A stretch of DNA of 64,000 bases from Lysinibacillus mangiferihumi (lineage in GTDB: Bacteria; Bacillota; Bacilli; Bacillales_A; Planococcaceae), in contig NZ_PYWM01000002.1 of the NCBI RefSeq assembly GCF_003049665.1, forward strand, positions 186,001 through 250,000, read 5' to 3'. The notes beneath the pieces were generated by a model, which saw only the letters and a program-made list of their open reading frames with translations, did no database searches and had not been told where the DNA came from. This document shows positions 1-8,278 of the stretch, piece after piece. A program made the translations under genes and the position numbers. Position 1 is the stretch's first letter. The number at the start of each line of letters is the position of its first letter.

Positions 1-144
1 ATTCTATTTTCATTATTTAGTGTTTTTGCTGGGAAAGTAAGGGAAATAATTATAGGTAAACCTACTATTGCAAAACGCCTGAATATCATACAAGGTGTAC
101 TATTTACATTTATCGGTATAAAAATCGCACTTAGTAAACAATAA
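1..144 (+). CDS. LysE/RhtB family exporter, C-terminal fragment (cut by window edge)
   Basis: An open frame enters from the left edge and ends at a TAA at 142-144. The roughly 47 visible residues contain a short basic loop, the segment KRLNIIQGVLFTFIGIKIAL and a final hydrophobic helix, which is the usual ending of LysE-type amino-acid exporters (last helix beginning near a conserved R-x-x-x-x-x-x-G). Only the last membrane segment is present, so substrate cannot be guessed. It sits 14 bp before the next gene, so the two are probably co-transcribed. Confidence 0.6.
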   Translation: MLFSLFSVFAGKVREIIIGKPTIAKRLNIIQGVLFTFIGIKIALSKQ

Positions 145-158
145 AAGGAGGAGGTTTT

Positions 159-956
159 ATGGCTATTTTACATATTACCTTTAGCTTGTCTACACAAGGG
201 TCCATTAAACACGCGATTCGACAAAACCATTTGCAGCGTGAAGAGTCAGTGATTTGTGTTAATGATCATTTCTCCATTGGACCACTTACAAGGATGGAAG
301 AGCGAAAAAAATGGTTGGATACACATATTTTTAAGGATGTAGAAGAACAAGAATTATATGAAGACATCCACAACAAGTGGACAAAAGCGATAGCTGGCAT
401 CCCATGTGATATGGATGTTTGGATTTGGTATAGTCAAAATGCGCATGAAGAAATTGCTTTACGTTATGTGATGAGTGAGTTTGTTAATAAGTGCAGCATG
501 GTATTTGGTATAGATGCCACGGCTGGTTTACAGCGCATACAACAAGACATGTCCATTCGTTATACTGGTGAGTTATCAGCGGATATGTTAATGAAGTTAC
601 GTCCAGAAGCGAAGCGTTTTACAATTGAGGAGTGTCAGCGTCTAGCTAAAGAATGGGACGAGCTCAAGCGAAATCAAAGTATATTGCGAGTTTGGCAAAA
701 TGGCATTGTTCATGTAAACGAGAATATGTTTGATGAAAAAATTATGAACAGTGCAAAATATTTACAAGCTAGCAACAATGAGCAATGGCTTTCACCAACG
801 GATGTTATCGGGCAAATGGTAAATATGACGGATGACTATATAAATGAAACATATATCGAAAATCGAATACTCTACTTGGCTCAACAAGGATTGTTTGAAA
901 TAAGCGGTGACACAACGGATATAAATGCATATAAAATAAACTATATCGGGCAATAA
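159..956 (+). CDS. DUF1835/DUF3658 domain protein
   Basis: This is a 265-residue soluble protein. The N-terminus has the DUF1835 pattern: a HITF-type first strand, then an ICVNDHFSIGPL segment near residue 32 that matches the conserved D-D-L-S-x-G-P-L core of the family. The C-terminal half (about 150-262) fits the DUF3658 domain that usually follows, including an R-VWQNG-V segment. A strong AAAAGGAGGAGG ribosome site lies 6 to 8 bases before the ATG. No biochemical role is established for the family. The gene follows the LysE exporter closely and is followed by a strong terminator, so it probably ends a short operon. Confidence 0.8.
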   Translation: MAILHITFSLSTQGSIKHAIRQNHLQREESVICVNDHFSIGPLTRMEERKKWLDTHIFKDVEEQELYEDIHNKWTKAIAGIPCDMDVWIWYSQNAHEEIALRYVMSEFVNKCSMVFGIDATAGLQRIQQDMSIRYTGELSADMLMKLRPEAKRFTIEECQRLAKEWDELKRNQSILRVWQNGIVHVNENMFDEKIMNSAKYLQASNNEQWLSPTDVIGQMVNMTDDYINETYIENRILYLAQQGLFEISGDTTDINAYKINYIGQ

Positions 957-974
957 GGTAATCGCAAAAGAGAA

Positions 975-1010
975 AAAGTGTTAGATTGATTGAAGTCAAT
1001 CTAACACTTT
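975..1010. terminator. Intrinsic terminator, likely bidirectional (conserved stem family, copy 1)
   Basis: A perfect 15-bp stem (975-989 with 996-1010) has a 6-base loop, is preceded by A residues and followed by a T-run. It separates the DUF1835 gene (+) from the LysR gene (-), so it can serve both. The stem core GTGTTAGATTGA recurs in four other terminators of this window. Confidence 0.9.
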
Positions 1011-1095
1011 TTTGTTATGTTGTTGTTCGTGTCTTACCTTTTGAGCAGAAGTCACCCATCTTTCCGTTGTTCCTTCATTTTGGGTGCAAGCCTCT

Positions 1096-1998
1096 TTAGT
1101 CGCGTTTTCTCGAAGGACCCTTCTTCTCATAATAATCGAGGACAAATTGCTGAAATTGACGTGCGGACGGTGGAAGGTAACGATTTTCAATCCAAGCCAT
1201 CCCAATTATGCGTTCGCATACCATATCTTCTACATGGATTTTTACGACCTTATTTGGATTAAGGTCTTCATCATCAGGTAGTAAAGATACCCCAAGACCC
1301 GCTCCTACAAAGCCTGCAACGGTAGAGACCTCATCACCTTCATACGTAATTTTAGGCTTAATGCCCGCAGCATTTAATAGTCGATCAGCAGTACGGCGTA
1401 ATGCATAGCCTTTTTTCATAAGGACAAAGTTTTCATGCTCTAGTTCTTTCATCGTTATGCTTTTACGATTGGCAAGGTGATGATCGATTGGCACCATGAT
1501 ATAAAGCTCATCTCTCCATAGTTCTTTCCAACAAACAGGTGGTTCGGTATCAATCGCTGCAAGCAAACAAAGATCTAGCTCACCTGCAAGCAGTTGTTTA
1601 AGCTGTGAGTGCGAATAGTTTTGTGTGAAATGAAAGCGGATATGCGGATGTTGCTGACGAAAGGCGCGAATCAAATCAGGGACTATACTTGTGCCAAGTG
1701 TATGTAAGAAGCCTAGTGACACATCTCCAAGCTCAGGATTATTGAGTTCCTGTAATTCTAAAACAGCTTTTTCATATTCTTTGCGCATACGTTGCACACG
1801 ATATAAAAACAATTCTCCGTAGCGATTTAGCATGATAGAACGTCCTTGGCGATCAAATAAAGGAACACCTAATTCCTCCTCAAGCTTCGAAATCGAACGA
1901 CTAAGTGCAGGCTGCGAAATTGCTAAAACATCTGCTGCACGTGTCATATGTTCAAGCTTCGCTACTGTTGCAAAATATTCCAATTGTTGCCATTCCAA
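1096..1998 (-). CDS. LysR family transcriptional regulator
   Basis: The product of about 300 residues has an N-terminal winged HTH (residues 1-60, with the typical A-x-x-L-x-x-S-Q-P-A-L-S-R-S-I core) and a C-terminal periplasmic-binding-type effector domain. An FDRQGR segment follows the recognition helix. The TTG at 1998 is chosen because AGAGGTG lies 7 bases upstream and the product then begins MEWQQLEYF. The GTG at 2004 leaves too little room for a ribosome site. The sequence resembles the YybE-like LysR proteins of Bacillus. It is monocistronic and faces away from the esterase gene at 2300. Its regulon is not visible from context. Confidence 0.88.
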   Translation of the reverse strand: MEWQQLEYFATVAKLEHMTRAADVLAISQPALSRSISKLEEELGVPLFDRQGRSIMLNRYGELFLYRVQRMRKEYEKAVLELQELNNPELGDVSLGFLHTLGTSIVPDLIRAFRQQHPHIRFHFTQNYSHSQLKQLLAGELDLCLLAAIDTEPPVCWKELWRDELYIMVPIDHHLANRKSITMKELEHENFVLMKKGYALRRTADRLLNAAGIKPKITYEGDEVSTVAGFVGAGLGVSLLPDDEDLNPNKVVKIHVEDMVCERIIGMAWIENRYLPPSARQFQQFVLDYYEKKGPSRKRD

Positions 1999-2299
1999 TT
2001 TCACTCACCTCTAATAATAGTATGGATATTAGTTACCTGCATTATAACGGTAAAAGGATAGGAAGTATAGGCAACTTGGGAAAATTTTAAATGGCAGCTC
2101 AAAGGAAAATAAACAAATGAATTTTTTAAATTTAGAAGCACCTCCAAAGGGTGATTACAGAAGGCATTAACCTCACACCATTGATGCATAAAACGTATCG
2201 AAACGATAAAAACTATAAATTGTACATTATGAATAAAGGGTGTTAAGATAGACACATAAAATACACAAATACAAATTTCCGTGAAGGGGATATTATAAA

Positions 2300-3052
2300 A
2301 TGAAGTTATCAAAGCCGCAACCTCTAACAATTGAGGGAGGCAAAAAAGCCGTACTATTACTGCATGGATTTACAGGTAGCACAAAAGATGTGAAAAAGCT
2401 AGGGGAATTTTTATCCAAACGTGGTTATACCGTTCATGCACCTATCTATAGTGGGCACGGGGTAGAACCGGAAGCCCTACTAGAAACAAAACCTGAAGAC
2501 TGGTGGAACGATGTAGTAGAAGGCTACAACTTCCTAAAAGATAAAGGATATGAAGAAATCGCAGTAGTAGGCATTTCACTTGGCGGAGTTTTTTCATTAA
2601 AAGTAGCAGAGCAATTTCCTGTTAAAGGAGTTGTTGCCATGTGTGCGCCGATAACACGCGATAGCTCAAAAGGATTATTTACACGTTTATACAATTATGC
2701 AAGACTTTATAAACACTTTGAAAACAAGTCCAAAGATCAAATTATTTCTGAACTACATGAATTACGCATTTCACCAAAAGATTCTTTAGATGGCGTAACA
2801 CGCTTAACAGAAGAAACACGTGAAGATTTACCTGCAATTAAAGCACCGACTTTAGTATTGCAAGGATTACTAGACGATGAGCTATATCAACAAAGCGCTC
2901 CGTTTATTTTAGATACAGTTAAAACAGATGATAAAGAAATTATTTGGTATGAAAATTCTGGTCATATTATTACGTTAGATAAAGAACGTGATAAAGTGTA
3001 TGAAGACGTGTATAATTTTTTAAACCATATAGAGTGGTCTGTTGCAAACTAA
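2300..3052 (+). CDS. Carboxylesterase, Est30/YvaK-like alpha/beta hydrolase
   Basis: A 250-residue cytoplasmic alpha/beta hydrolase without signal peptide. Visible features are an oxyanion-hole HGFTG at 22-26, the nucleophile elbow GISLGG with Ser93, an acid in QGLLDDE (Asp192) and the general base in NSGHI (His222). This spacing matches the Est30 carboxylesterase triad almost residue for residue. It should hydrolyse short-chain carboxylic esters. In many Bacillales this gene is next to secG and rnr, but here it stands alone between a LysR regulator and BrnQ. The ribosome site GAAGGGGA precedes the ATG. Confidence 0.93.
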   Translation: MKLSKPQPLTIEGGKKAVLLLHGFTGSTKDVKKLGEFLSKRGYTVHAPIYSGHGVEPEALLETKPEDWWNDVVEGYNFLKDKGYEEIAVVGISLGGVFSLKVAEQFPVKGVVAMCAPITRDSSKGLFTRLYNYARLYKHFENKSKDQIISELHELRISPKDSLDGVTRLTEETREDLPAIKAPTLVLQGLLDDELYQQSAPFILDTVKTDDKEIIWYENSGHIITLDKERDKVYEDVYNFLNHIEWSVAN

Positions 3053-3077
3053 GAGCTGTCGTCTGACAGCTCTTTTT
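3052..3077 (+). terminator. Intrinsic terminator after esterase
   Basis: A 9-bp stem AGAGCTGTC (3052-3060) pairs with 3065-3073 across a 4-base loop and is followed by TTTTTATTTG. It begins on the last base of the stop codon. Confidence 0.9.
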
Positions 3078-3329
3078 ATTTGTTAATTTTTACTTAATAA
3101 GCTAGGAACTGTACTATTAGCATTTATCTTAGAAAAAACTATTGTTTTTATAATAAATGCCTGTTACCATAATGAAATTGTAGTGAAAATTCATTCGATT
3201 TAACTTATTTCAGCAAAACGCTTTATTTTTATTAGTGATGAACGAATGTGATAAAATCACTGAATTGCGTAGGGGGTCGAACTCTAGCTGAAGTAAGAGA
3301 AGCTTCATTGGATATCTTACATTCTAAAT

Positions 3330-3508
3330 GGAGCATTTCGAGCAGGCTCGAAAAAATCAGGACGCAATTACGCTTTAGCGGCGTAATTATTCTTGCTTCA
3401 ATAGGGTGAAGCAAGAAAGCCTCCGGCGGATGTCACAGATTTTGAAGAGGAGCATTTCGAGCAAGCTCGAAAAAAATCAGGACGCAATTACGCTTTAGCG
3501 GCGTAATT
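3330..3508. repeat. Duplicated intergenic element with paired stem-loops
   Basis: Two copies of a 59-60 bp unit lie at 3330-3388 and 3449-3508, differing by one substitution and one A in a run. Each unit carries a TTCGAG..CTCGAA hairpin followed by an AATTACGC-tttagcg-GCGTAATT hairpin. Between them is an 11-bp hairpin TTCTTGCTTCA (3390-3400 with 3407-3417). The 500-bp gap between the esterase and brnQ (3053-3552) holds no convincing gene; small open frames over the repeat look accidental. Confidence 0.8.
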
Positions 3509-3552
3509 GATTAATTTGCTATAGTCAAACACATCTAAGGAGTACATCAGTT

Positions 3553-4902
3553 ATGCAAAAGAAAATACCTTTTTCTACATATGCAGTCATTGGAACGATG
3601 TTATTTGGACTGTATTTTGGAGCAGGAAATCTTATTTTTCCAATTCAACTTGGACAACTAGCAGGGACTAACTTTTGGTTTGCTCTTGTCGGTTTTTTAG
3701 TAACGGCAATCGGGTTACCGTTTTTAGGTATTTTAGCGATTGGTTTATCGGGCAGTAATGGACTGCGTGATTTAGCGAGTCGTATTCATCCTTTATTCGG
3801 CGTTATTTTTTCATTAGCGCTATACTTAACAATTGGTCCTTTCTTTGCTATTCCACGAACGGCAACAGTGCCATTTGTCGTTGGCTTTGAACCGTATATT
3901 AATGCGGAACATACAACCATGTTACTGGCTTTGTTTAGCTTTATATTTTTTGCCATTGTCTATTATTTCTCGTTAAATCCAGCGAAGATTATGGATTATA
4001 TCGGGAAGGTGTTAACACCAGCCTTTTTAGTTGTATTATTTATTTTAATTATTATTAGTATTGTAAAGCCGATGGGGCACTTCCAACAGCCAATCGGTGA
4101 CTATATTCAATCTTCCTTTATGACTGGCTTTAAAGAAGGCTATAATACAATGGATGCACTAGCATCGCTAGCGTTTGGTATTGTTGTCATCAATGCTATT
4201 AAAAATGCAGGGATTACAGATCGTAAAGAAATTGCTAAGGCAACTTGGAAGTCTGGTATCTTTGCGATGGCATTAATGACACTAATTTATGGGCTTATTA
4301 CGTATATGGGCGCATCTAGTATTGAATCAGTAGGAACATTTGACAACGGTGGTTTAATTTTTGCAGCGGTTGCAGATCATTATTTTGGCTCATTTGGTGC
4401 AATTTTATTAGCAGTCATTATTGTGCTTGCTTGTTTAAAAACGAGTATTGGCTTAATTACTTCTTGTAGTGAATTTTTCCATGAAGTGTTTCCAAAGGTT
4501 AGCTATAAAATGTTTGTTCTATTATTGTGTGTCGTGTCCTTCTCAATTGCGAACTTTGGTTTAAATAATATTATACAATTTGCTATTCCAGTGCTTATGT
4601 TCTTATATCCACTTGCAATTGTTCTGATTTTACTTGCTTTAAGCTCTTCGTTATTTAACAATAAGCAGGCTGTATACGCATCGGCTATGTTTTTGACGTT
4701 TTTCGTTAGTCTAATCGATGGCTACAAAGCGCTTGTTATTAGTATTCCTGAAGCACAATTAAGCTTGTTAGACACAGTAGAGCAACTCTATTCCGATGTT
4801 TTACCACTATATGATATCGGTTTAGGTTGGATATTACCGGCTATCATCGGTGTCGTGATTGGCTTGATTTTGCCTTCTAAACAAACGAAAATCATTCATT
4901 AG
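3553..4902 (+). CDS. brnQ: Branched-chain amino acid transport carrier BrnQ
   Basis: A 449-residue polytopic membrane protein with about 12 hydrophobic segments. The start MFGLYFGAGNLIFP, the segment GPFFAIPRTATV near residue 95, and NTMDALASLAFG near 200 are signatures of the LIVCS family, which imports leucine, isoleucine and valine with Na+ or H+. Length is normal for the family. The ATG has AAGGAG about 10 bases upstream. It appears monocistronic, bounded by the repeat-rich leader and a strong terminator. No T-box or leucine-regulated leader was recognised in the 500 bp upstream. Confidence 0.95.
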   Translation: MQKKIPFSTYAVIGTMLFGLYFGAGNLIFPIQLGQLAGTNFWFALVGFLVTAIGLPFLGILAIGLSGSNGLRDLASRIHPLFGVIFSLALYLTIGPFFAIPRTATVPFVVGFEPYINAEHTTMLLALFSFIFFAIVYYFSLNPAKIMDYIGKVLTPAFLVVLFILIIISIVKPMGHFQQPIGDYIQSSFMTGFKEGYNTMDALASLAFGIVVINAIKNAGITDRKEIAKATWKSGIFAMALMTLIYGLITYMGASSIESVGTFDNGGLIFAAVADHYFGSFGAILLAVIIVLACLKTSIGLITSCSEFFHEVFPKVSYKMFVLLLCVVSFSIANFGLNNIIQFAIPVLMFLYPLAIVLILLALSSSLFNNKQAVYASAMFLTFFVSLIDGYKALVISIPEAQLSLLDTVEQLYSDVLPLYDIGLGWILPAIIGVVIGLILPSKQTKIIH

Positions 4903-4933
4903 TTTTGCCATTTAAGTGATTGTACCTATAAAA

Positions 4934-4973
4934 AGAGTGTTAGATTGAATAAATGTCAATCTAACACTTTTTC
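4934..4973 (+). terminator. Intrinsic terminator after brnQ (conserved stem family, copy 2)
   Basis: AGTGTTAGATTGA (4936-4948) pairs with 4956-4968 and is followed by TTTTTC. The stem sequence is nearly the same as at 975-1010. Confidence 0.9.
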
Positions 4974-5065
4974 TTATTTTTATATACGAAAATAATATAT
5001 GCAGAAAATTTATTCAATTTAATTTATAATGTTACTTATGATTGTGATAAGGAGAAGGTGAGCAA

Positions 5066-5698
5066 ATGCACGAACTTTGGATGTTTACAGCAGTGGCGCT
5101 AATGATTGTTATGGTGCCTGGAGTAGATTCACTGCTAGTTTTAAAAAATACAATCGTACATGGCAAAAAAGCAGGCTTTTTTACAATGGTAGGGATTGTC
5201 CTAGCACTAATCGTGTGGACAACTTTAGCAGTACTTGGCCTTGCAACGATTATATCAAAATCAATGGTCGTATTTTTAGTCATCAAGTATGCGGGTGCAG
5301 CTTATTTAATTTATTTAGGGATTCAATCATGGCGTGCAAGGGCTCAAAATATGATGTTGCAAGAAGAGGTTACTATCAAAGAAAATGGAGAAAAAAATGT
5401 GCCGCTTAGTTGCATGACACAAGGCATTACAACGGACTTATTAAACCCAAAAACATTGTTATTATATGTAACATTAATGCCTCAATTTATTCAACCAAAT
5501 TTTAATATTAACGCGCAATTAATAGTGTTAGCAGGCATTTTAATTGCCTTATCCATTGTTTGGCTTGGCATTGTCATCCTTGTGATGAATGTAATTCGCA
5601 AATGGTTTATGAAGCAGACTGTACAAGCAATGTTTAATAAAATAACAGGTGTAATGTTAGTAGGCATTGGTGTTCGTATTGCAACTGAAAAAGTATAG
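5066..5698 (+). CDS. LysE/RhtB family amino-acid exporter
   Basis: A 210-residue inner-membrane protein with about six hydrophobic helices. The N-terminal MIVMVPGVDSLLVLKN motif (P-G-P/V-D at residues about 17-21) and the central GITTDLLNPKTLLLYVTLMP segment (residues about 114-133) are hallmark LysE/RhtB motifs. The family exports amino acids or related metabolites. The ribosome site AAGGAGAAGGTG is 6-10 bases upstream. It is a second member of the family besides the fragment at the window start. The substrate is unknown. Confidence 0.9.
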   Translation: MHELWMFTAVALMIVMVPGVDSLLVLKNTIVHGKKAGFFTMVGIVLALIVWTTLAVLGLATIISKSMVVFLVIKYAGAAYLIYLGIQSWRARAQNMMLQEEVTIKENGEKNVPLSCMTQGITTDLLNPKTLLLYVTLMPQFIQPNFNINAQLIVLAGILIALSIVWLGIVILVMNVIRKWFMKQTVQAMFNKITGVMLVGIGVRIATEKV

Positions 5699-5720
5699 AA
5701 GATTGAAGAAAATAGTGGAA

Positions 5721-5811
5721 ATCGCCACAAAAACTTTAGGAATCGCCACAAAAACTTTAGGAATCGCCACAAACAATAAGAAATCGCCACAAAAACCTGT
5801 GATATCGCCAC
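5721..5811. repeat. Array of five ATCGCCAC units with 20-21 bp period
   Basis: ATCGCCAC occurs at 5721, 5742, 5763, 5783 and 5804, so the spacing is 21, 21, 20 and 21 bp. Two units share the full spacer AAAAACTTTAGGA. The array is flanked by TAGTGG and CCACTA. It fills the gap between the LysE gene and the shared terminator. The reverse complement GTGGCGAT recurs with the same period at 37844-37914. Confidence 0.85.
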
Positions 5812-5837
5812 TATACTTGAAATACTCGTAAACTAGC

Positions 5838-5877
5838 AAAAAATGTTAGATTGAAAGCCATCAATCTAACATTTTTT
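5838..5877. terminator. Bidirectional terminator (conserved stem family, copy 3)
   Basis: AAAAAATGTTAGATTGA (5838-5854) pairs perfectly with 5861-5877 around a 6-base loop. It has an A-run on one side and a T-run on the other, between the convergent LysE (+) and ABC-2 permease (-) genes. Confidence 0.92.
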
Positions 5878-5886
5878 CTCTTTTGT

Positions 5887-7074
5887 TCAATTATTGAGCT
5901 GTAGGACTTTAGGTTTTTTAAGTGCAACTGCTATGATTGCGATTGCTAGTGTAACAACGATAATCATACCTAATGCACTGCTATTACTTATCAAGCTTTC
6001 AGTGTTACCGCCAAAAATAATTGTATAATAACCGTCAGCACCGTATGTCGCTGGCAAAAGAGAAGCGAGGCGATGGTAAAAATCTGAAAGCATTGTATTC
6101 GGTACGAGGACACCAGATGTAACAAGTTGTAATGACAGTGCACAAATATTAAAGATCATGCCAAGATTACCAAATAGGATAACAAAAACTTGTGCTAAAC
6201 ATAGGAAAGCCCAAAACATAAACGCTTGGAAAAAATAAATAGTGAATAAACTTTCATCACTCGAAATCGCAAATAGCTGCATTAAACCAATTGTTAGTAA
6301 GGGCAAAATAAATGCAACAGCAAAGTTAAGCAGTTGTCGTGCAAAGAATAAAGACCATTTCGAAACGCTATCTTGAACCATTTGGGCTGCTTGTTGGTGT
6401 TGCATAATCATCACCATTGCACCAACAAATGAAGAAATAATCACCATTAACGGGACGAAATTCGCAGCAAACCCTTTCGCATCATTTGTTTTCATAATAG
6501 TCGATTCAACGATACGATCTTTTACACCCATAATGGTTGTCGTGACAGTATCTTGAACAAGCAAGGCGCTATTTTGTTCCAATGGAAGTTGTGAAAATTG
6601 TTGTGAAAACGCCTTGACAATTTCACCTTGCTGTACAAGATATAACTGATGATTAACTTCATTTGTAGTCTGTTTTGCTACACCCTCCATCATTGTTTTG
6701 GCAAGGCTTGCGTTCGCTTGATTAATAAAATAAATAATGTTTGCTTCTTTACCTGCTTTGAGCTGAGCAGTGAAGTCTGCAGGTATATGAATAATCATAT
6801 GAATATAACGGTTTTCCAAATCCTTTTCCGCCCTATCGATGGAGGTAAAATCTTTTGACGCAAAGGGCAATGACTCTTTAAGCCCATCTATCACTTCTTG
6901 CCCAAAGGCAGCATCTTCGCTAATATAGCCGATTGTTAAGTTATCTGTTCGATCATTTATGCCATCATATGCAGTCATCCAAATAGAAAAGAATATTAAT
7001 TGAAATGCAATGGTAGCGACAATGCCAATATAGGTTTCACGAATCTTAAATAATGCTTGTAATCCTTTTGTCAT
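5887..7074 (-). CDS. ABC-2 type exporter permease with large extracytoplasmic domain
   Basis: A 395-residue membrane protein. One N-terminal helix (about 20-36) is followed by a roughly 180-residue extracytoplasmic region and then five or six helices (about 215-390). This topology is typical of ABC-2 / YhgE-Pip-like and DUF3533-type permeases. No ATPase gene is adjacent on this strand, so it must use an ATPase encoded elsewhere or act alone. It lies 58 bp downstream of a TetR gene on the same strand, which suggests it is the target of that repressor and possibly a drug or lipid exporter. The substrate is unknown. Confidence 0.8.
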   Translation of the reverse strand: MTKGLQALFKIRETYIGIVATIAFQLIFFSIWMTAYDGINDRTDNLTIGYISEDAAFGQEVIDGLKESLPFASKDFTSIDRAEKDLENRYIHMIIHIPADFTAQLKAGKEANIIYFINQANASLAKTMMEGVAKQTTNEVNHQLYLVQQGEIVKAFSQQFSQLPLEQNSALLVQDTVTTTIMGVKDRIVESTIMKTNDAKGFAANFVPLMVIISSFVGAMVMIMQHQQAAQMVQDSVSKWSLFFARQLLNFAVAFILPLLTIGLMQLFAISSDESLFTIYFFQAFMFWAFLCLAQVFVILFGNLGMIFNICALSLQLVTSGVLVPNTMLSDFYHRLASLLPATYGADGYYTIIFGGNTESLISNSSALGMIIVVTLAIAIIAVALKKPKVLQLNN

Positions 7075-7094
7075 ATCCTCTTATTGCCTCCTGA

Positions 7095-7116
7095 TAAGTA
7101 AGTGCTTGCTTGCATA
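7095..7116. promoter_or_regulatory. Candidate TetR operator before the permease gene
   Basis: TAAGTAA (7095-7101) and CTTGCATA (7109-7116) lie between the TetR and permease genes. The same two blocks, closer together and in reverse orientation, occur at 7730-7747 just before the TetR gene. Sharing by both promoters suggests one regulator, but the different spacing (7 versus 3 bp) makes this tentative. Confidence 0.4.
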
Positions 7117-7132
7117 GTGGGAAAAATTTTTT

Positions 7133-7714
7133 CTAGGAAGTTAAGCCCCTAGAAAAAATTGCAACACTTGTCTTTATTAATTCTTCTGTTGGAAGGGTAG
7201 AAACGATTGTACCTAATCGAGCACGTGAAATAAAGTGACCAAAATTAAGGGCTATAAGAGATAGTGCAGCCGCTTCAAAGTTGACCTCGCGAATTTTTCC
7301 TTTATGATGCATTTCCTTAAAGTAATGTATTAGTTCATTTTTAAAGAGTAAAGGAACATTTGCTATTTCAGCATTTATTTCAGGAAATTGCATCGATTCC
7401 TTAAAGCCAATCATCACAAAGTCCTTAATAGACATCATATACTCGAAATATTGCATTGAAAAGCGGGTTAAATCCGTTTCTAAATCCCATGTAACCTCTT
7501 CACGCATTGTTTTTTGCAAAATTGGGTTGTAAGAAAATTTGTCTACAATCGTTTTTAAGAGCCCCTCCTTATTGCCAAAATGGCGAAAAATAGTGACTTC
7601 ATTGACCTGTGCTAAGTCGGCGATTGCCTTCGTTGTGGCTGCGGTATAACCTTTTTCGCTAATTAATTGTAAGGCTGCATCTATTATGCGTTGTGCTGTT
7701 TCTTTTGTTGCCAA
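7133..7714 (-). CDS. TetR family repressor
   Basis: A 193-residue TetR protein. The N-terminal HTH covers residues about 8-54 (IIDAALQLISEKGYTAATTK followed by IFRHFGNKEGLL), and the rest is a helical ligand/dimer domain. The start is TTG at 7714 with AGGAGG 10 bases upstream; no ATG exists in a useful position. It is encoded just upstream of the ABC-2 permease on the same strand, so it is most likely an autorepressor that also controls the exporter. The ligand is unknown. Confidence 0.9.
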   Translation of the reverse strand: MATKETAQRIIDAALQLISEKGYTAATTKAIADLAQVNEVTIFRHFGNKEGLLKTIVDKFSYNPILQKTMREEVTWDLETDLTRFSMQYFEYMMSIKDFVMIGFKESMQFPEINAEIANVPLLFKNELIHYFKEMHHKGKIREVNFEAAALSLIALNFGHFISRARLGTIVSTLPTEELIKTSVAIFSRGLTS

Positions 7715-7729
7715 TAAACTAAGTCCTCC

Positions 7730-7748
7730 TATGCAAGTAGTTACTTAC
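7730..7748. promoter_or_regulatory. Candidate TetR operator before the tetR-like gene
   Basis: TATGCAAG-TAG-TTACTTA lies directly upstream of the TetR ribosome site. It is an imperfect inverted repeat and shares both half-blocks with the element at 7095-7116. Confidence 0.45.
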
Positions 7749-7849
7749 ATGCTACCATGCACGATTTAGATTGGCAATAAAAATAAAGCGCTAAATTGTA
7801 AAAGAGTATGGTATTTAAATGATTATGCCATACTATTCTATTATCGTTG

Positions 7850-7900
7850 TTGACAACTATATCGGACGTTGATATATTTTAATTATATCAACGTCCGATA
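7850..7900 (+). promoter_or_regulatory. PadR-type promoter with overlapping 17-bp inverted repeat
   Basis: TTGACA (7850-7855), a 17-bp spacer and TATATT (7873-7878) form a good sigma-A promoter. An inverted repeat with perfect 17-bp arms, TATCGGACGTTGATATA (7860-7876) and its complement (7884-7900), covers the spacer, -10 and start region. This is the arrangement expected of an autoregulated PadR operon. Confidence 0.8.
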
Positions 7901-7934
7901 TATTGTTAGACGATATATTGAGGGAGGTTTTAGT

Positions 7935-8249
7935 ATGACAAAGGAATATCCTCCATTAACTGAGGGTGTTTATTATATTTTGTTGGCATTATTTGAAGCG
8001 CGTCATGGCTATGGCATTATGCAATTAGTTGAAGAAATGAGTAAAGGTCGTGTTCGCCTTGGCGCAGGTACCATATACGGCGCTATCAAAACATTGTTGG
8101 AGCGACAATGGATTGAGGCACTAGAAGATGATGGACGCAAGAAGGAATATATAATTACAGAAAATGGGAAGAAAGTGGTTGAATACGAAATTTTGAGATT
8201 AAGGGAACTTTTTGACAATGGTATCCGTATAACGAATGGAAAAGCTTAA
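7935..8249 (+). CDS. PadR family transcriptional regulator
   Basis: A short (104-residue) PadR protein. The winged HTH spans most of the chain, with the family pattern LTEGVYYILLALFEARHGYG at residues about 7-26, then GAGTIYGAIKTLLERQWI and a wing rich in charged residues. The ATG at 7935 is preferred because GGGAGG lies 7 bases upstream; the open frame further upstream runs through the operator. It is the first gene of a four-gene operon (PadR, DUF2812, ABC ATPase, ABC permease). It probably represses the operon until an inducer, often an antimicrobial, binds. Confidence 0.92.
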   Translation: MTKEYPPLTEGVYYILLALFEARHGYGIMQLVEEMSKGRVRLGAGTIYGAIKTLLERQWIEALEDDGRKKEYIITENGKKVVEYEILRLRELFDNGIRITNGKA

Positions 8250-8278
8250 AAACGCATTTGCATGTAGGAGGTGTTGAC

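Noticed and set aside
3232-3414. 60-codon minus-strand frame over the double-hairpin element
   Set aside because: It lies in repeated, strongly structured intergenic DNA and lacks a ribosome site and family similarity.
5657-5839. Minus-strand frame with VAIPKVF peptide repeats
   Set aside because: It is only a translation of the 21-bp DNA repeat array across a terminator and has no ribosome site.
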